Below, one piece after another: positions 55,938 through 64,000 of a stretch of DNA of 64,000 nt. Each line of letters opens with the position of its first letter. Position 1 is the stretch's first letter. The translations under genes were made by a program, and so were the position numbers. The stretch comes from Georhizobium profundi (GTDB lineage Bacteria; Pseudomonadota; Alphaproteobacteria; Rhizobiales; Rhizobiaceae), in NCBI RefSeq assembly GCF_003952725.1, contig NZ_CP032509.1, forward strand, positions 434,001-498,000, written 5' to 3'. The notes below the pieces were generated by a model that saw only the letters and a list, made by a program, of their open reading frames with translations, was not told the DNA's origin and made no database searches.

Positions 55938-55955
55938 GTGACAGTCGAGCGACGG
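55938..55955 (-). promoter_or_regulatory. Pho-box-like element before the AfuC-type gene
   Basis: On the minus strand CCGTCGC-TCGA-CTGTCAC matches about ten of 14 PhoB consensus positions with 11-bp spacing. It lies 23-40 bases upstream of the start codon. Confidence 0.35.
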
Positions 55956-56087
55956 GGTTCACCTGGGCGTTGAAATGGTCAGCGCCATGACAGGGCCCGG
56001 ACTAGCGCAATCTGGACCGAAAAGAAGCGAAGTAAATCTTACACAGCAAGAAGCCGCCGGAACGAACGCAGGTGGTTTATTGGCTGG

Positions 56088-56972
56088 CTACTGGCGGCGG
56101 ATTTCGAAGATCAGAGCGCGCAGCGTAACCGAAGTTGCGCGCTGTTTTGGATAGTAAAGGCAAATGCCGGGGAACGATGCGCACCAGTCGTCGAGCACCG
56201 CCACCAGCCGTCCGGCGATCAGATCAGCTGATGCCGCCTGTTCGGTAACGTAGGCAAGGCCGCAGCCGAGACGTGCAGCCTCCAGCGCCAGCGTGTTGTT
56301 GCCCAGGATCAACCTTCCGGTGACCGGAACAGTTATTTCGTGACCCTTGCTCGCGAACTCCCATTGGATCAGCCGGCCAGACGGCCTGCGGGCGCGTATG
56401 CAGGCGTGATCCAGGAGATCAGCAGGGCGCTGCGGTGCGGGGACCCGCTTCAGATAATCGGGCGCGCCCACGACGATGAATCGCTGATCAGGCCCAACCG
56501 GCACTGCAACCATGTCGCGTGGCACATCCTCGGTCAGGCGGAGCCCCGCGTCAAAACCATGGGCCACAATGTCGGAGAGCTGGCCATCTTCCACAAGATC
56601 GATTTCGACACCAGGATACCGCCACTGCAGACGCGCGATGACCGGCAGCAACAGCGCAAGTCCTGATCCAGAGCCGTTGATGCGCAGCAATCCACCCGGC
56701 TCGGCGCGTCGTGCCGTCATTTCGGTCATCGCGCTCTCGATCTCGCGAAGAGCGGGCGTGGCACGTGCGAGAAAGGCGGCCCCGTCTTCCGTTAGCGCTA
56801 CGCTGCGGGTGGTGCGGTTGAATAGCCTCACACCCAGACGTGTCTCTAGCCCGGCCACCTGACGGCTGAGCGTCGAAGGTGGCAGATCCAGCCGCATTGC
56901 TGCCGCGCGAAAGCTGCCTTGCTCCACGATTTCAACCAAGAGCCGGATCTGCGACAGGGTCATATCAGTCAT
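56088..56972 (-). CDS. LysR-family regulator divergent from an SDR gene
   Basis: 294 residues. Helix-turn-helix IRLLVEIVEQGSFRAAAMRL then DLPPSTLSRQVAGLETRLGV; effector domain from GGLLRINGSGSGLALLLPVI with VTEQAASADLIAGRLVAVLD near the end. This is the DsdC/PrtR-like group commonly found beside single oxidoreductase genes. Starts 56972 (MTDM) and 56963 are both possible. The upstream frame reaching 57419 overlaps the SDR gene and is rejected. Confidence 0.88.
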   Translation of the reverse strand: MTDMTLSQIRLLVEIVEQGSFRAAAMRLDLPPSTLSRQVAGLETRLGVRLFNRTTRSVALTEDGAAFLARATPALREIESAMTEMTARRAEPGGLLRINGSGSGLALLLPVIARLQWRYPGVEIDLVEDGQLSDIVAHGFDAGLRLTEDVPRDMVAVPVGPDQRFIVVGAPDYLKRVPAPQRPADLLDHACIRARRPSGRLIQWEFASKGHEITVPVTGRLILGNNTLALEAARLGCGLAYVTEQAASADLIAGRLVAVLDDWCASFPGICLYYPKQRATSVTLRALIFEIRRQ

Positions 56973-56976
56973 TGTA

Positions 56977-57023
56977 CCGTCCGATGCACCACTTGATGCC
57001 GAATTATATCGATTATCGGACGG
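56977..57023. promoter_or_regulatory. Widely spaced 9-bp inverted repeat between lysR and SDR
   Basis: CCGTCCGAT at 56977-56985 and ATCGGACGG at 57015-57023 are perfect complements separated by 29 bases that hold the AT-rich promoter core (TTATATCGATTAT). The spacing suits two LysR dimers bound on one tetramer. Confidence 0.45.
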
Positions 57024-57069
57024 AAATCCCGGTTGTAGGTAGAGGGCAGGCTGAGAAAAAGGATTACCC

Positions 57070-57909
57070 ATGACCATTGCATCACGAACTGTCCTGATTA
57101 CCGGCACGTCCTCCGGCTTCGGAGAAGCCACCGTGCGCCGCTTTGCAGCCGCGGGTTGGAACGTCATCGCTACTCTGCGCAACCCGCCCGCTGCACCTGA
57201 CTTCCCAAAGAACGTGCTCGTGAAGCGATTGGACGTGCAGGATCGGTCGAGCATCGAGATGGCTATTGCCGAGGGTACCGCGCAGTTCGGCAGTATCGAT
57301 GTTCTTGTGAACAATGCGGGCTTTGGCCTCCACGGCTTCTTCGAGACCACACGACGCGAGAAGATGCTGCAACAGTTCGAGGTCAATGTCTTTGGACTGA
57401 TGGATGTCACGCGTGCCATCCTCCCGCAGATGCGTGCACAGCGGCATGGCGTGATCTTGAACGTGACCTCGGGCGCTGGTGTGTTCGGACTGCCGATGAT
57501 CTCGCTTTATGCCGCGTCGAAATTCGCCGTTGAGGGATTCTCGGAAGCCTTAATGCATGAGGTCGCGCCATTCGGCATAGCCGTAAAGCTCACCGAGCCC
57601 GGTGGGGTTCGGGAAACCCGCTTCGGGCAGCGCGCCGGCGCCGAGGCGTCAGGAGCCCTGGACATTGCGGACTACGCGCCGTTGCAGGAGCGTGCAACTG
57701 CGGTGTTCGCCGCGATAGCGGATAGCCGCAGCCATGGCACCTCGGACGAAGTTGCTGAAGTCATCGTTGCTGCAGCTACCGATGGTAGCACGCAATTGCG
57801 CTATGTCGCGACCGACGGCATCAAACCTTGGGTCGAAGCCCGGCGCAAGAATGGCGAGGACGCTTACATCGAAACGATGCGTGCGGCGGTCGGATTGGGA
57901 GCGCTCTAG
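57070..57909 (+). CDS. Short-chain dehydrogenase/reductase (SDR)
   Basis: 279 residues. TGTSSGFGEATVRRFAAAGW (nucleotide motif TGxxxGxG), VLVNNAGFGLHG, LNVTSGAGVFGLP (Ser) and YAASKFAVEGFSEAL (Tyr, Lys) define an SDR of the 'oxidoreductase with ASK' type often annotated as retinol dehydrogenase-like. Substrate unknown. ATG 57070 follows AAAAAGGA. Induction by the divergent LysR is likely. Confidence 0.9.
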   Translation: MTIASRTVLITGTSSGFGEATVRRFAAAGWNVIATLRNPPAAPDFPKNVLVKRLDVQDRSSIEMAIAEGTAQFGSIDVLVNNAGFGLHGFFETTRREKMLQQFEVNVFGLMDVTRAILPQMRAQRHGVILNVTSGAGVFGLPMISLYAASKFAVEGFSEALMHEVAPFGIAVKLTEPGGVRETRFGQRAGAEASGALDIADYAPLQERATAVFAAIADSRSHGTSDEVAEVIVAAATDGSTQLRYVATDGIKPWVEARRKNGEDAYIETMRAAVGLGAL

Positions 57910-58024
57910 ATCGCAGGGCTACATTTGCGGTTAATGGCACGCTGGACGAGGTTCGATGTCGATTGGAAGTGAGATCCGCGCATCCAACGTGCCGGAGCGG
58001 AGCATTAGGGACTTGTGAAAGTGT

Positions 58025-58057
58025 CGCATCGATGCGGCTGTAAAAGGTATTTACAGC
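58025..58057. repeat. Adjacent palindromes near tRNA-Leu
   Basis: CGCATCGATGCG (58025-58036) is a perfect 12-bp palindrome. It is followed at once by GCTGTAAA-AGGTA-TTTACAGC (58037-58057). They lie in the 199-base gap between the SDR gene and tRNA-Leu; the second could terminate the SDR transcript, although it lacks a T-run. Confidence 0.5.
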
Positions 58058-58089
58058 TTGAACCGTCAGACTTCGATATCTCGGGAAAT

Positions 58090-58107
58090 CAAGATGTTAA
58101 CATCTTG
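58090..58107 (-). terminator. Hairpin at the 3' end of tRNA-Leu
   Basis: CAAGATGTTAACATCTTG is a perfect 18-bp palindrome one base after the CCA end on the minus strand, followed by ATTT. It probably terminates the tRNA transcript. Confidence 0.6.
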
Positions 58108-58108
58108 C

Positions 58109-58195
58109 TGGTGCCCAGAAGAGGACTCGAACCTCCACACCCTTGCGAGTACCAGCACCTGAAGCTGGCGCGTCTACCAATTCCGCCATCTGGGC
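58109..58195 (-). tRNA. tRNA-Leu (anticodon CAG)
   Basis: 87 bases on the minus strand: acceptor GCCCAGA/TCTGGGC, anticodon stem CCAGC/GCTGG with loop TTCAGGT (anticodon CAG), a class II variable arm (TACTCGCAAGGGTGT region), T-arm GAGGTTCGAGTCCTC, and encoded CCA. It reads CUG codons. Confidence 0.96.
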
Positions 58196-58285
58196 AACTG
58201 GCGCCGATGTAAGGGGCGCAGGTTGCACTGTCAACGGCTTTTCTCGGCAGTGCGCAACAACCGACTGCCTTGATCATCCGTGGAT

Positions 58286-58308
58286 AACATGACTATTGTA
58301 GTCATGTT
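58286..58308. promoter_or_regulatory. 23-bp palindrome (TGA-N9-TCA) at the DUF2325 promoter
   Basis: The arms AACATGACTA and TAGTCATGTT are perfect 10-bp complements around TTG. The inner part TGACTATTGTAGTCA equals TGA-N9-TCA, the iron-responsive operator form bound by RirA in rhizobia. A TTGATC (58270-58275) and TATTGT (58294-58299) pair spaced 18 bases puts the -10 inside the dyad, 27 bases before the start codon. On the plus strand it is followed by TTTT, so a terminator reading is possible but less likely here. Confidence 0.55.
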
Positions 58309-58335
58309 TTTAATCTTGGTCGTCGGAGATGAAGC

Positions 58336-59565
58336 ATGTGTGCGGGTTGCAGCGGAGCGGGGCGGGACAGTGCGCCCAGGGTCGGAGCCCGGCTGCGGCT
58401 GTGGGCGTTTGAGGACTTGGCGCACTGCCCCGTGATCGGAACGTGCCTGACACACGCGGATCTCACACGCATCGCAGCATCGCTGCGGCTTGTCTTCCCG
58501 AAAGACGCGCAGGACTACGACGTTCACGGCCATTTCGTGCGTGCGGCCACGGCAGACACTGCAGAAGCACGCGCCGTTTCGAAGCTGCTCGACGAGCGGC
58601 ATGCGGGGCTCTTGCGGCGCGTTCGGCGCGAACACTGCCAGGAAGCGCTGCTTCGGCTCTGGAACGAGATGAAAGGTGACGGGCGGATCGCCGGAGGGTT
58701 CTGGGCCTTCATGACCTCGACCAATGTGGGCACCGCATTGCGCGGCCACATCTTCGGCGAAGTGCATATGCTTTCGCACCTGATGGGCAGCGCCAGCCGG
58801 CGCCAGAGCGAGGAAAGCGCACGCCTGAAAGCGGAGCTCGAGGATGTGCGCATGCGGGCGAACCGGCAGGAAGCCCATGCGCGCCAGACCGTGCTCGAGC
58901 GTGATGCGCAGATTGCCCAGCTGGAAGACGCGCTGGTGGAAGCCCAGCGGGCCCTTGTCTCCAAAACGGCGAATCACCCGACGGAGACGAAAGAAGCCGC
59001 AGGCACCTTTTCACCTGCCCGGCGCCAAAAGCTCGAGCGGGCACTCACGGTCTCTCGGGGCCGCGCGCGGGCGGCCGAAGCGGAAGTCAAGCGGTTGAGA
59101 ATGGCTGCCGAAGCGCGCGGTCGCGCACCGACGCCCGCGGCCGAGCCGCAAAAACCATTGCCGGCACACACGCCGCTGCGTCCGATGGCGCGTCTTCAAG
59201 GGCTGAACGTGCTCTATGTCGGCGGGCGAAACGGCCAGGCGCACCATCTTAAGGCGCTTGCGGAGACATTCGGCGCGCATTTCCACCACCATGACGGTGG
59301 TCTGGAGGATGCGGTGACGCGGATCGACGACGTCCTGCCTTCGATCGACTGCGTGTTCTGCCCGATCGACTGCGTCAGCCATGATGCGTGCCTGCGCGCC
59401 AAGCAGGGCTGCAAGAAGCTCGGTAAGTCCTTCGTGCCGTTGCGCAGTGCGAGCCGCGCATGCCTAAGACATGCCCTCGTTTCGATGATCGGCTCCGATG
59501 ATCCTGCCGACCCATCTGCCACAGTCGGGCGGAACCCTACGCAGAACCCCGGCGTTTACGCCTAA
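58336..59565 (+). CDS. DUF2325 domain protein, Cys-rich with coiled coil
   Basis: 409 residues. The first 40 hold Cys2, Cys5 and a C-x5-C pair (CPVIGTC). Residues about 150-270 are a charged, Arg/Glu/Gln-rich coiled coil (ARLKAELEDVRMRANRQEAH). The C-terminus (about 290-385) is DUF2325: GLNVLYVGGRNGQAHHLKAL, FHHHDGGLEDAVTRIDDVLP, DCVFCPIDCVSHDACLRAKQ, with several Cys and a His cluster suited to metal or Fe-S binding. Function unknown. ATG 58336 follows GGAG. The palindrome at 58286 suggests iron-linked repression. Confidence 0.85.
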   Translation: MCAGCSGAGRDSAPRVGARLRLWAFEDLAHCPVIGTCLTHADLTRIAASLRLVFPKDAQDYDVHGHFVRAATADTAEARAVSKLLDERHAGLLRRVRREHCQEALLRLWNEMKGDGRIAGGFWAFMTSTNVGTALRGHIFGEVHMLSHLMGSASRRQSEESARLKAELEDVRMRANRQEAHARQTVLERDAQIAQLEDALVEAQRALVSKTANHPTETKEAAGTFSPARRQKLERALTVSRGRARAAEAEVKRLRMAAEARGRAPTPAAEPQKPLPAHTPLRPMARLQGLNVLYVGGRNGQAHHLKALAETFGAHFHHHDGGLEDAVTRIDDVLPSIDCVFCPIDCVSHDACLRAKQGCKKLGKSFVPLRSASRACLRHALVSMIGSDDPADPSATVGRNPTQNPGVYA

Positions 59566-59792
59566 AGTCCAGTGCGACAATGTTGCAGAGCAGCAAAAGC
59601 GTGCTAACCTCTTTTTACACAATCGCTGTCATAAAGACTTTCACGAACCGGGATCAGCGGTGCATTGGAGCGGAGGCTCAGGCCGAAGCTTCCTTTTAAG
59701 GGCTGGGTGGAATAGCGGGCGGCGGGAAACCGCCGAGCGAGCGAGAGCCTGAAACACCTCTGCGGCCGGGTCCTCAACAAGGGCTCTCGCCA

Positions 59793-61094
59793 ATGTTCTA
59801 TCAGTTCTACGAAATGGGCCACGCTGCTGTCGCGCCATGGCGTGCCGCGGCGGATGCGATGAAGATCGCCTATCAGAACCCGCTCAATCCGCTGTCGCAC
59901 ACTGCATTCGGGCGCGCCGTCGCTGGCGGCATGGAAGTGTTCGAGCGCACCACCCGTCGCTACGGCAAGCCGGAATTCGGCTTAAAGACGACCAGCCTCA
60001 ACACCGGACGCGTTTCGGTACACGAGAAGGTCGTCTGGTCGCGCCCCTTCTGCAATCTCATTCACTTCGAACGCGCGCTGCCGGCCAATCACCGCCCTGA
60101 TCCCAAGATCCTCATCGTGGCGCCAATGTCGGGCCACTACGCGACATTGCTGCGCGGCACTGTGGAAGCCCTGCTGCCCAAGGCAGAGGTCTACATCACC
60201 GATTGGATCGACGCCCGGATGGTGCCGGTCACCGAAGGGCATTTCGATCTCGACGACTATATCGACTACGTCATCTCGATGCTGCATGCGCTCGGACCGG
60301 ATACCCATATGATGGCGGTCTGCCAGCCGTCGGTACCGGTGCTTGCGGCTGTGGCGCTGATGGAAGCGCGCGGCGATACGATGGCGCCGTCCTCGATGAC
60401 GCTGATGGGTGGCCCGATCGACACGCGCCGTAACCCCACCGCCGTCAACCAGCTTGCGCAGGACAAGCCGCTCTCCTGGTTTGCCGACAATGTCGTCATG
60501 CAGGTGCCGTGGCCGCATCCGGGCTTCGGGCGCGATGTCTATCCGGGCTTCCTGCAGCTGTCCGGCTTCATGTCGATGAACCTCGACAAGCACATGAACG
60601 CGCAGAAGGACTTCTTCTGGCACATGGTGCAGAACGACGGCGATTCGGCCGAAAAGCACCGCGAATTCTACGACGAGTATCTCGCCGTGATGGACCTGAC
60701 GGCGGAATTCTACCTGCAGACGGTTGATACCGTGTTCATCAAGCACGCGCTGCCGAAGGGCGAGATGATGCACCGCGCCGAGCGCGTGGATTGCAGCCAG
60801 ATCCGCAACGTGGCGCTTCTCACCATCGAGGGCGAGAACGACGACATCTCCGGCATCGGCCAGACCGAGGCGGCGCAGACGCTGTGCAGCAACATTCCCG
60901 ACACGATGCGCCACCACTACATGCAGCCGAAGGTCGGCCATTACGGCGTGTTCAACGGCTCGCGTTATCGGGCGGAGATCGCGCCGCGCATTCTCGATTT
61001 CATGCGCACCCATTCCGCTGCCAACCGCAAGGCAGCTGCCGCGAAGACGAAATCGCCCGTGCGCAAGGTCATCCAGGGCGGCAAGACAAGCTGA
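59793..61094 (+). CDS. phaZ: Intracellular polyhydroxyalkanoate depolymerase
   Basis: 433 residues, family length. It begins MFYQFYEMGHAAVAPWRAAA, and contains the Cys-type lipase box VCQPSVPVLA (Cys177), ILIVAPMSGHYATLLRGTVE, YITDWIDARMVPVTEGHFDL and the late KVGHYGVFNGSRYR with the catalytic His. It degrades stored poly-3-hydroxybutyrate to 3-hydroxybutyrate. The 227-base upstream spacer has a TTGC-N6-GCAA dyad (TTGCAGAGCAGCAA) and AT-rich promoter-like sequence near 59620. The order phaZ-DUF2852-peptidase-trpFB is conserved in rhizobia. Confidence 0.94.
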   Translation: MFYQFYEMGHAAVAPWRAAADAMKIAYQNPLNPLSHTAFGRAVAGGMEVFERTTRRYGKPEFGLKTTSLNTGRVSVHEKVVWSRPFCNLIHFERALPANHRPDPKILIVAPMSGHYATLLRGTVEALLPKAEVYITDWIDARMVPVTEGHFDLDDYIDYVISMLHALGPDTHMMAVCQPSVPVLAAVALMEARGDTMAPSSMTLMGGPIDTRRNPTAVNQLAQDKPLSWFADNVVMQVPWPHPGFGRDVYPGFLQLSGFMSMNLDKHMNAQKDFFWHMVQNDGDSAEKHREFYDEYLAVMDLTAEFYLQTVDTVFIKHALPKGEMMHRAERVDCSQIRNVALLTIEGENDDISGIGQTEAAQTLCSNIPDTMRHHYMQPKVGHYGVFNGSRYRAEIAPRILDFMRTHSAANRKAAAAKTKSPVRKVIQGGKTS

Positions 61095-61241
61095 GACCCC
61101 GCCTTCTTGACGAAAGTCGATAACGTCTTTCGATAGTTAGCGGATTCGCAGGGGCGTGTTCTTGAACCGCCACAATCTTTTCCCCAACTCGAAGTGAAGG
61201 GGCGGCAAGGGTGCCGTTCTTACACAACGACGAGGAAAGAG

Positions 61242-61691
61242 ATGACCACTTCCCATGTGCATGCCGCTTCGGCCAGCAAGCCGGTGATCCGGCCTGAATG
61301 GACGCCCGCGACCATCGCGCTGATGGTGCTCGGTTTCATCGTTTTCTGGCCGCTGGGCCTGGCCATGCTCGCCTACATCATCTGGGGCGACAGGCTTCCG
61401 GCACTGAAGCGCGATGTAAACAAGGCGACAGACAGCATGTTTTCGACATTCTCGCGGGCAACCGGCACCGCACGCACACCGACCGGCAACGTTGCCTTCG
61501 ACGACTGGCGCTCGGCTGAGCTGAAGCGTCTCGACGAAGAGCGCGCGCGCCTGGAAGCCATGCGCGACGAGTTCGAGGATTATGCCCGCGAGCTGCGCCG
61601 CGCAAAGGATCAGGAAGAGTTCGATCGCTTTATGGCTCACCGCCGCACCACATCCGGCGAGCGCAGCGGTCCAACGATCGACGCGGCGTAA
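61242..61691 (+). CDS. DUF2852 membrane protein
   Basis: 149 residues. One membrane segment, TIALMVLGFIVFWPLGLAML, is followed by AYIIWGDRLPALKRD, then a charged helical tail (RLDEERARLEAMRDEFEDYA) typical of the family. Function unknown. ATG 61242 has GAGGAAAG upstream; a longer start at 61194 is rejected. It lies between phaZ and a terminator. Confidence 0.9.
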   Translation: MTTSHVHAASASKPVIRPEWTPATIALMVLGFIVFWPLGLAMLAYIIWGDRLPALKRDVNKATDSMFSTFSRATGTARTPTGNVAFDDWRSAELKRLDEERARLEAMRDEFEDYARELRRAKDQEEFDRFMAHRRTTSGERSGPTIDAA

Positions 61692-61766
61692 CCGAGAAGA
61701 CGGTCGCCTCATTCGGTTCAAGCTTCCCCTGCCCCATCCGGTGACAAGACCGTAACACCGCGTCTG

Positions 61767-61802
61767 CGGCGCCTCGCGAAAGCGGGGCGCCGTTTCTCTT
61801 TT
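61767..61802 (+). terminator. Intrinsic terminator after the DUF2852 gene
   Basis: Stem CGGCGCCTCGC with GCGGGGCGCCG (one G-T pair), GAAA tetraloop, then TTTCTCTTTT. Confidence 0.88.
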
Positions 61803-61841
61803 CCAGGCCCCGCTCTGCACGAATCATCTAGACTGGACAGC

Positions 61842-62606
61842 ATGTTCAAGGCGCTTTCCCCATTGTTGCGCGGCCGCAAGCCAAAGCCTCGACAAGCGCT
61901 TCGCGAGGTGCGGGTGCATGATCGCGTTCTGCCTCTCGTCATCGCAGAGCATGGCCGCAGCACGCGCCTGACATTGCGCATCGAGCCGGGTGGTCGCGGT
62001 TTGAAGGTCACCGTGCCGCCGGGCGTCCCGGCGAGCGAGATCGACCGCTTCATCGAACGCCAGCAAGGGTGGCTGATGACGCGGCTTGCCCGATATCCGG
62101 CTGGGTCATCGATCGTCGACGGCGGTCAGATCAGCCTGCGCGGCGTGGACCATGTGATCCGCGCAACCGGAAAGGTGCGAGGCCGCACCGCATCTGTCGT
62201 CGAAAATGGCCGGGCCTTTCTCGATGTCGGCGGTGAGCCCGAACATCTGTCGCGCCGCATCCGCGATTTTCTCAAGAAGGAAGCACGGCAAGATCTAACC
62301 GACGCGGTCGCTCGCCATGCCGGAACACTGAAAAAGCGCCCAGGAAGGATCACGATCAAGGACACCCGCTCGCGCTGGGGTTCGTGTACGTCTGACGGCA
62401 ACCTCGCCTTTTCCTGGCGCATCGTCATGGCGCCGCCCCATGTCATCGACTATCTCGCAGCTCACGAAGTGGCGCATCTCGCCGAGATGAACCACGGTCC
62501 GCAATTCTGGTCGACCTGTCGCGCGCTCTGCGCCGAAACCGATGCTGCTCGGGCCTGGCTGAAACGGCATGGCACGCTTCTGCACGCGGTCGACTTCGGC
62601 GCGTGA
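61842..62606 (+). CDS. M48-type (YgjP-like/DUF45) zinc metallopeptidase
   Basis: 254 residues. The YgjP pattern is clear: KDTRSRWGSCTSDGNLAFSW, then YLAAHEVAHLAEMNHGPQFW with the HEVAH zinc motif (His208, Glu209, His212) and a further His218. Family members are small cytoplasmic metallopeptidases of uncertain substrate. A short spacer (52 bases) leads into trpF. Confidence 0.9.
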   Translation: MFKALSPLLRGRKPKPRQALREVRVHDRVLPLVIAEHGRSTRLTLRIEPGGRGLKVTVPPGVPASEIDRFIERQQGWLMTRLARYPAGSSIVDGGQISLRGVDHVIRATGKVRGRTASVVENGRAFLDVGGEPEHLSRRIRDFLKKEARQDLTDAVARHAGTLKKRPGRITIKDTRSRWGSCTSDGNLAFSWRIVMAPPHVIDYLAAHEVAHLAEMNHGPQFWSTCRALCAETDAARAWLKRHGTLLHAVDFGA

Positions 62607-62658
62607 ACGACACCCCGCCGGCCTCGACTCCGGCGTCTTTTCGTGGCACCTGACCGCG

Positions 62659-63348
62659 ATGGACATCCAGGTCAAAATCTGTGGCCTTTCCGACGACACC
62701 GCGGTCAGGGCAGCGCTCGACGGCGGCGCAAGCCATATCGGCTTCATTTTCTTTCCGCCTAGCCCGCGGCATGTGAGCATCGAAGCGGCTCGCGCGTTAC
62801 GGGCCCCGGCGCGCGGCCGCGCGCTTGCGGTTGCCGTCACGGTCGATGCCGACGACGCTCAGCTGGACGAGATCGTGTCGGTCATGGAGCCGGACGTTCT
62901 CCAGCTTCACGGCAAGGAAGGCCCCGAGCGCGTGCGCGCGGTCAAGGCCCGATACGGTCTGCCCGTGATCAAGGCCTGCTCGATCCGCGACGCCGGTGAC
63001 GTCGATGCAGCGCTCGCCTACCGCTCGGTGGCCGACCGGCTGCTCCTCGACGCCAAGGCGCCGGCAGGATCGAAACTCCCGGGCGGCAACGGCGTCAGCT
63101 TCGATTGGGGGCTTCTTGCCACGCTTGACGAAGGCGTCGATTACATGCTTTCCGGTGGGATCACGATCGGCAATGTCGACAATGCGCTGAGCGTGACACA
63201 TGCCCGCGCGCTCGACGTCTCCTCTGGTGTCGAAAGCGCTCCGGGCGTAAAGGACGCTCAACTGATCTCGCAGTTTCTCCGAACGGTCGATGAGCGCGGA
63301 CATGGCGCGCGCAGTCCGGCTGAGGTCGGGCAAGGGAGTTTCTCATGA
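62659..63348 (+). CDS. trpF: Phosphoribosylanthranilate isomerase
   Basis: 229 residues. The TIM barrel starts [20 protein letters not shown] (catalytic Cys in KICG), with [24 protein letters not shown] (Asp region precedes), and [20 protein letters not shown] at the phosphate site. It converts PRA to CdRP in tryptophan synthesis. ATG 62659 was chosen; a 30-residue extension into the peptidase gene is rejected. It overlaps trpB by four bases (ATGA). Confidence 0.96.
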   Translation: MDIQVKICGLSDDTAVRAALDGGASHIGFIFFPPSPRHVSIEAARALRAPARGRALAVAVTVDADDAQLDEIVSVMEPDVLQLHGKEGPERVRAVKARYGLPVIKACSIRDAGDVDAALAYRSVADRLLLDAKAPAGSKLPGGNGVSFDWGLLATLDEGVDYMLSGGITIGNVDNALSVTHARALDVSSGVESAPGVKDAQLISQFLRTVDERGHGARSPAEVGQGSFS

Positions 63349-64000
63349 ACCAGCTTCTGAAGCCGAATTCCTTCCGGGCCGGCCCGGACGAGGACGGTCG
63401 TTTCGGCATCTTCGGCGGGCGCTTCGTCGCCGAAACGCTGATGCCTCTGATCCTGGACCTGCAGGACCACTGGACCAATGCCAAGACCGATCCAGCCTTC
63501 AAGCAGGAGCTCGACTGGCTGAACACCCATTATATCGGTCGTCCGAGCCCGCTTTATTTCGCCGAGCGGATGACGGAAGAACTCGGCGGCGCGAAGATCT
63601 ATTTCAAGCGCGACGAGCTGAACCACACGGGCAGCCACAAGATCAACAATTGCGTTGGACAGATCCTGCTCGCCAAGCGCATGGGTAAGACCCGCATCAT
63701 CGCCGAGACCGGTGCCGGCCAGCACGGTGTGGCAACGGCAACGGTTGCCGCACGCTTTAACCTGCCCTGCATTGTCTATATGGGCGCAACCGACATCGAG
63801 CGGCAGGCACCGAACGTCTTCCGCATGAAGCTTCTCGGCGCCGAAGTCCGCCCCGTCACGTCGGGCAACGGCACGCTCAAGGATGCGATGAACGAGGCGT
63901 TGCGTGACTGGGTCACCAATGTCGACAGCACCTATTACCTCATCGGAACCGCGGCCGGACCGCACCCCTACCCGGAAATGGTGCGCGACTTCCAATCGGT
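63345..64000 (+). CDS. trpB: Tryptophan synthase beta subunit (5' part, cut by window end)
   Basis: The first about 218 residues are visible. [40 protein letters not shown] (PLP Lys99 in HKIN), [19 protein letters not shown] and [20 protein letters not shown] are all TrpB-specific. It joins indole and serine to tryptophan with the alpha subunit, presumably encoded next. The ATG overlaps the trpF stop. Confidence 0.97.
   Translation, partial: MNQLLKPNSFRAGPDEDGRFGIFGGRFVAETLMPLILDLQDHWTNAKTDPAFKQELDWLNTHYIGRPSPLYFAERMTEELGGAKIYFKRDELNHTGSHKINNCVGQILLAKRMGKTRIIAETGAGQHGVATATVAARFNLPCIVYMGATDIERQAPNVFRMKLLGAEVRPVTSGNGTLKDAMNEALRDWVTNVDSTYYLIGTAAGPHPYPEMVRDFQS

Noticed and set aside
58015..58277. 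Short frames over tRNA-Leu (RRGLEPPHPCEYQ and GGIGRRASFRCW)
   Set aside because: Typical spurious translations of a tRNA gene on either strand.

Overview
The window is a high-GC chromosomal segment from an alphaproteobacterium, most likely of the order Hyphomicrobiales (rhizobia and relatives). This rests on gene order and families: aroA-cmk-rpsA beside a TIGR02300/FYDLN-acid gene and tRNA-Ala; phaZ-DUF2852-M48 peptidase-trpF-trpB; a ugpBAEC operon with rhizobial-style Pho boxes; and a TGA-N9-TCA iron-type palindrome. No integrase, transposase, prophage gene, CRISPR array or rRNA was seen.

Layout. (1) 1-3743: the end of a probable beta-glucan secretion/synthesis locus: the 3' end of a possible membrane-fusion protein, an exported six-hairpin-type protein, and a BgsA/CrdS-like glycosyltransferase. 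(2) 3748-9343: a catabolic operon (MmgE/PrpD, acyl-CoA dehydrogenase, CaiB CoA-transferase, MaoC-like hydratase) with a divergent LysR gene. (3) 9419-15438: housekeeping genes: RNase D, a nucleoside-deaminase-like enzyme, rpsA, cmk, aroA, TIGR02300 and tRNA-Ala(GGC). (4) 15.4-58.1 kb: about 42.7 kb of accessory cassettes, most with their own regulator: GntR/SDR facing a NitT/TauT-type ABC importer and FAH hydrolase; TauE and PAP2; an arsenate-detoxification pair (GAPDH-ArsJ); RidA/TetR; class A beta-lactamase/AmpR; GST; a hexuronate TRAP and catabolic cluster (uxaC, DctMQP, AGE epimerase, GntR, uxuAB, kdgK); dialkylglycine decarboxylase with its LysR; a DUF5996-GNAT fusion and pirin; an orphan LysR; a TadG-like von Willebrand protein with a 15-Asp run; ugpBAEC; an AfuABC-type importer; and LysR/SDR. 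(5) 58.1-64.0 kb: backbone resumes with tRNA-Leu(CAG), a DUF2325 gene, phaZ, DUF2852, an M48-like peptidase, trpF and partial trpB.

How the genes work together. The accessory block is dominated by uptake-plus-catabolism cassettes. The TRAP transporter imports a sugar acid that UxaC, UxuB, UxuA and KdgK take through fructuronate, mannonate and 2-keto-3-deoxygluconate to KDPG. UgpBAEC imports glycerol-3-phosphate (esters) under a tandem Pho box, next to a second importer that may bring in sugar phosphates or phosphonates. GAPDH and ArsJ form and export 1-arseno-3-phosphoglycerate. Dyads with good symmetry sit in many divergent regulator/target intergenic regions and make testable operators.

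Standout items: the four-unit 11-bp-phased Pho box; an apparent one-base frameshift at a G5 run in the AfuB-type permease; the arsR-less GAPDH/ArsJ unit with a dyad and a coupled 25-codon leader; the paired ATACG-N3-CGTAT operators between ridA and tetR; the AmpR T-N11-A dyad; the DUF5996-GNAT fusion; the Asp-rich TadG; and the iron-box-like palindrome at the DUF2325 gene. I did not find one clearly unprecedented multi-gene system; the most open functional questions are the PrpD/CaiB cluster and the GntR/ABC/FAH cassette.
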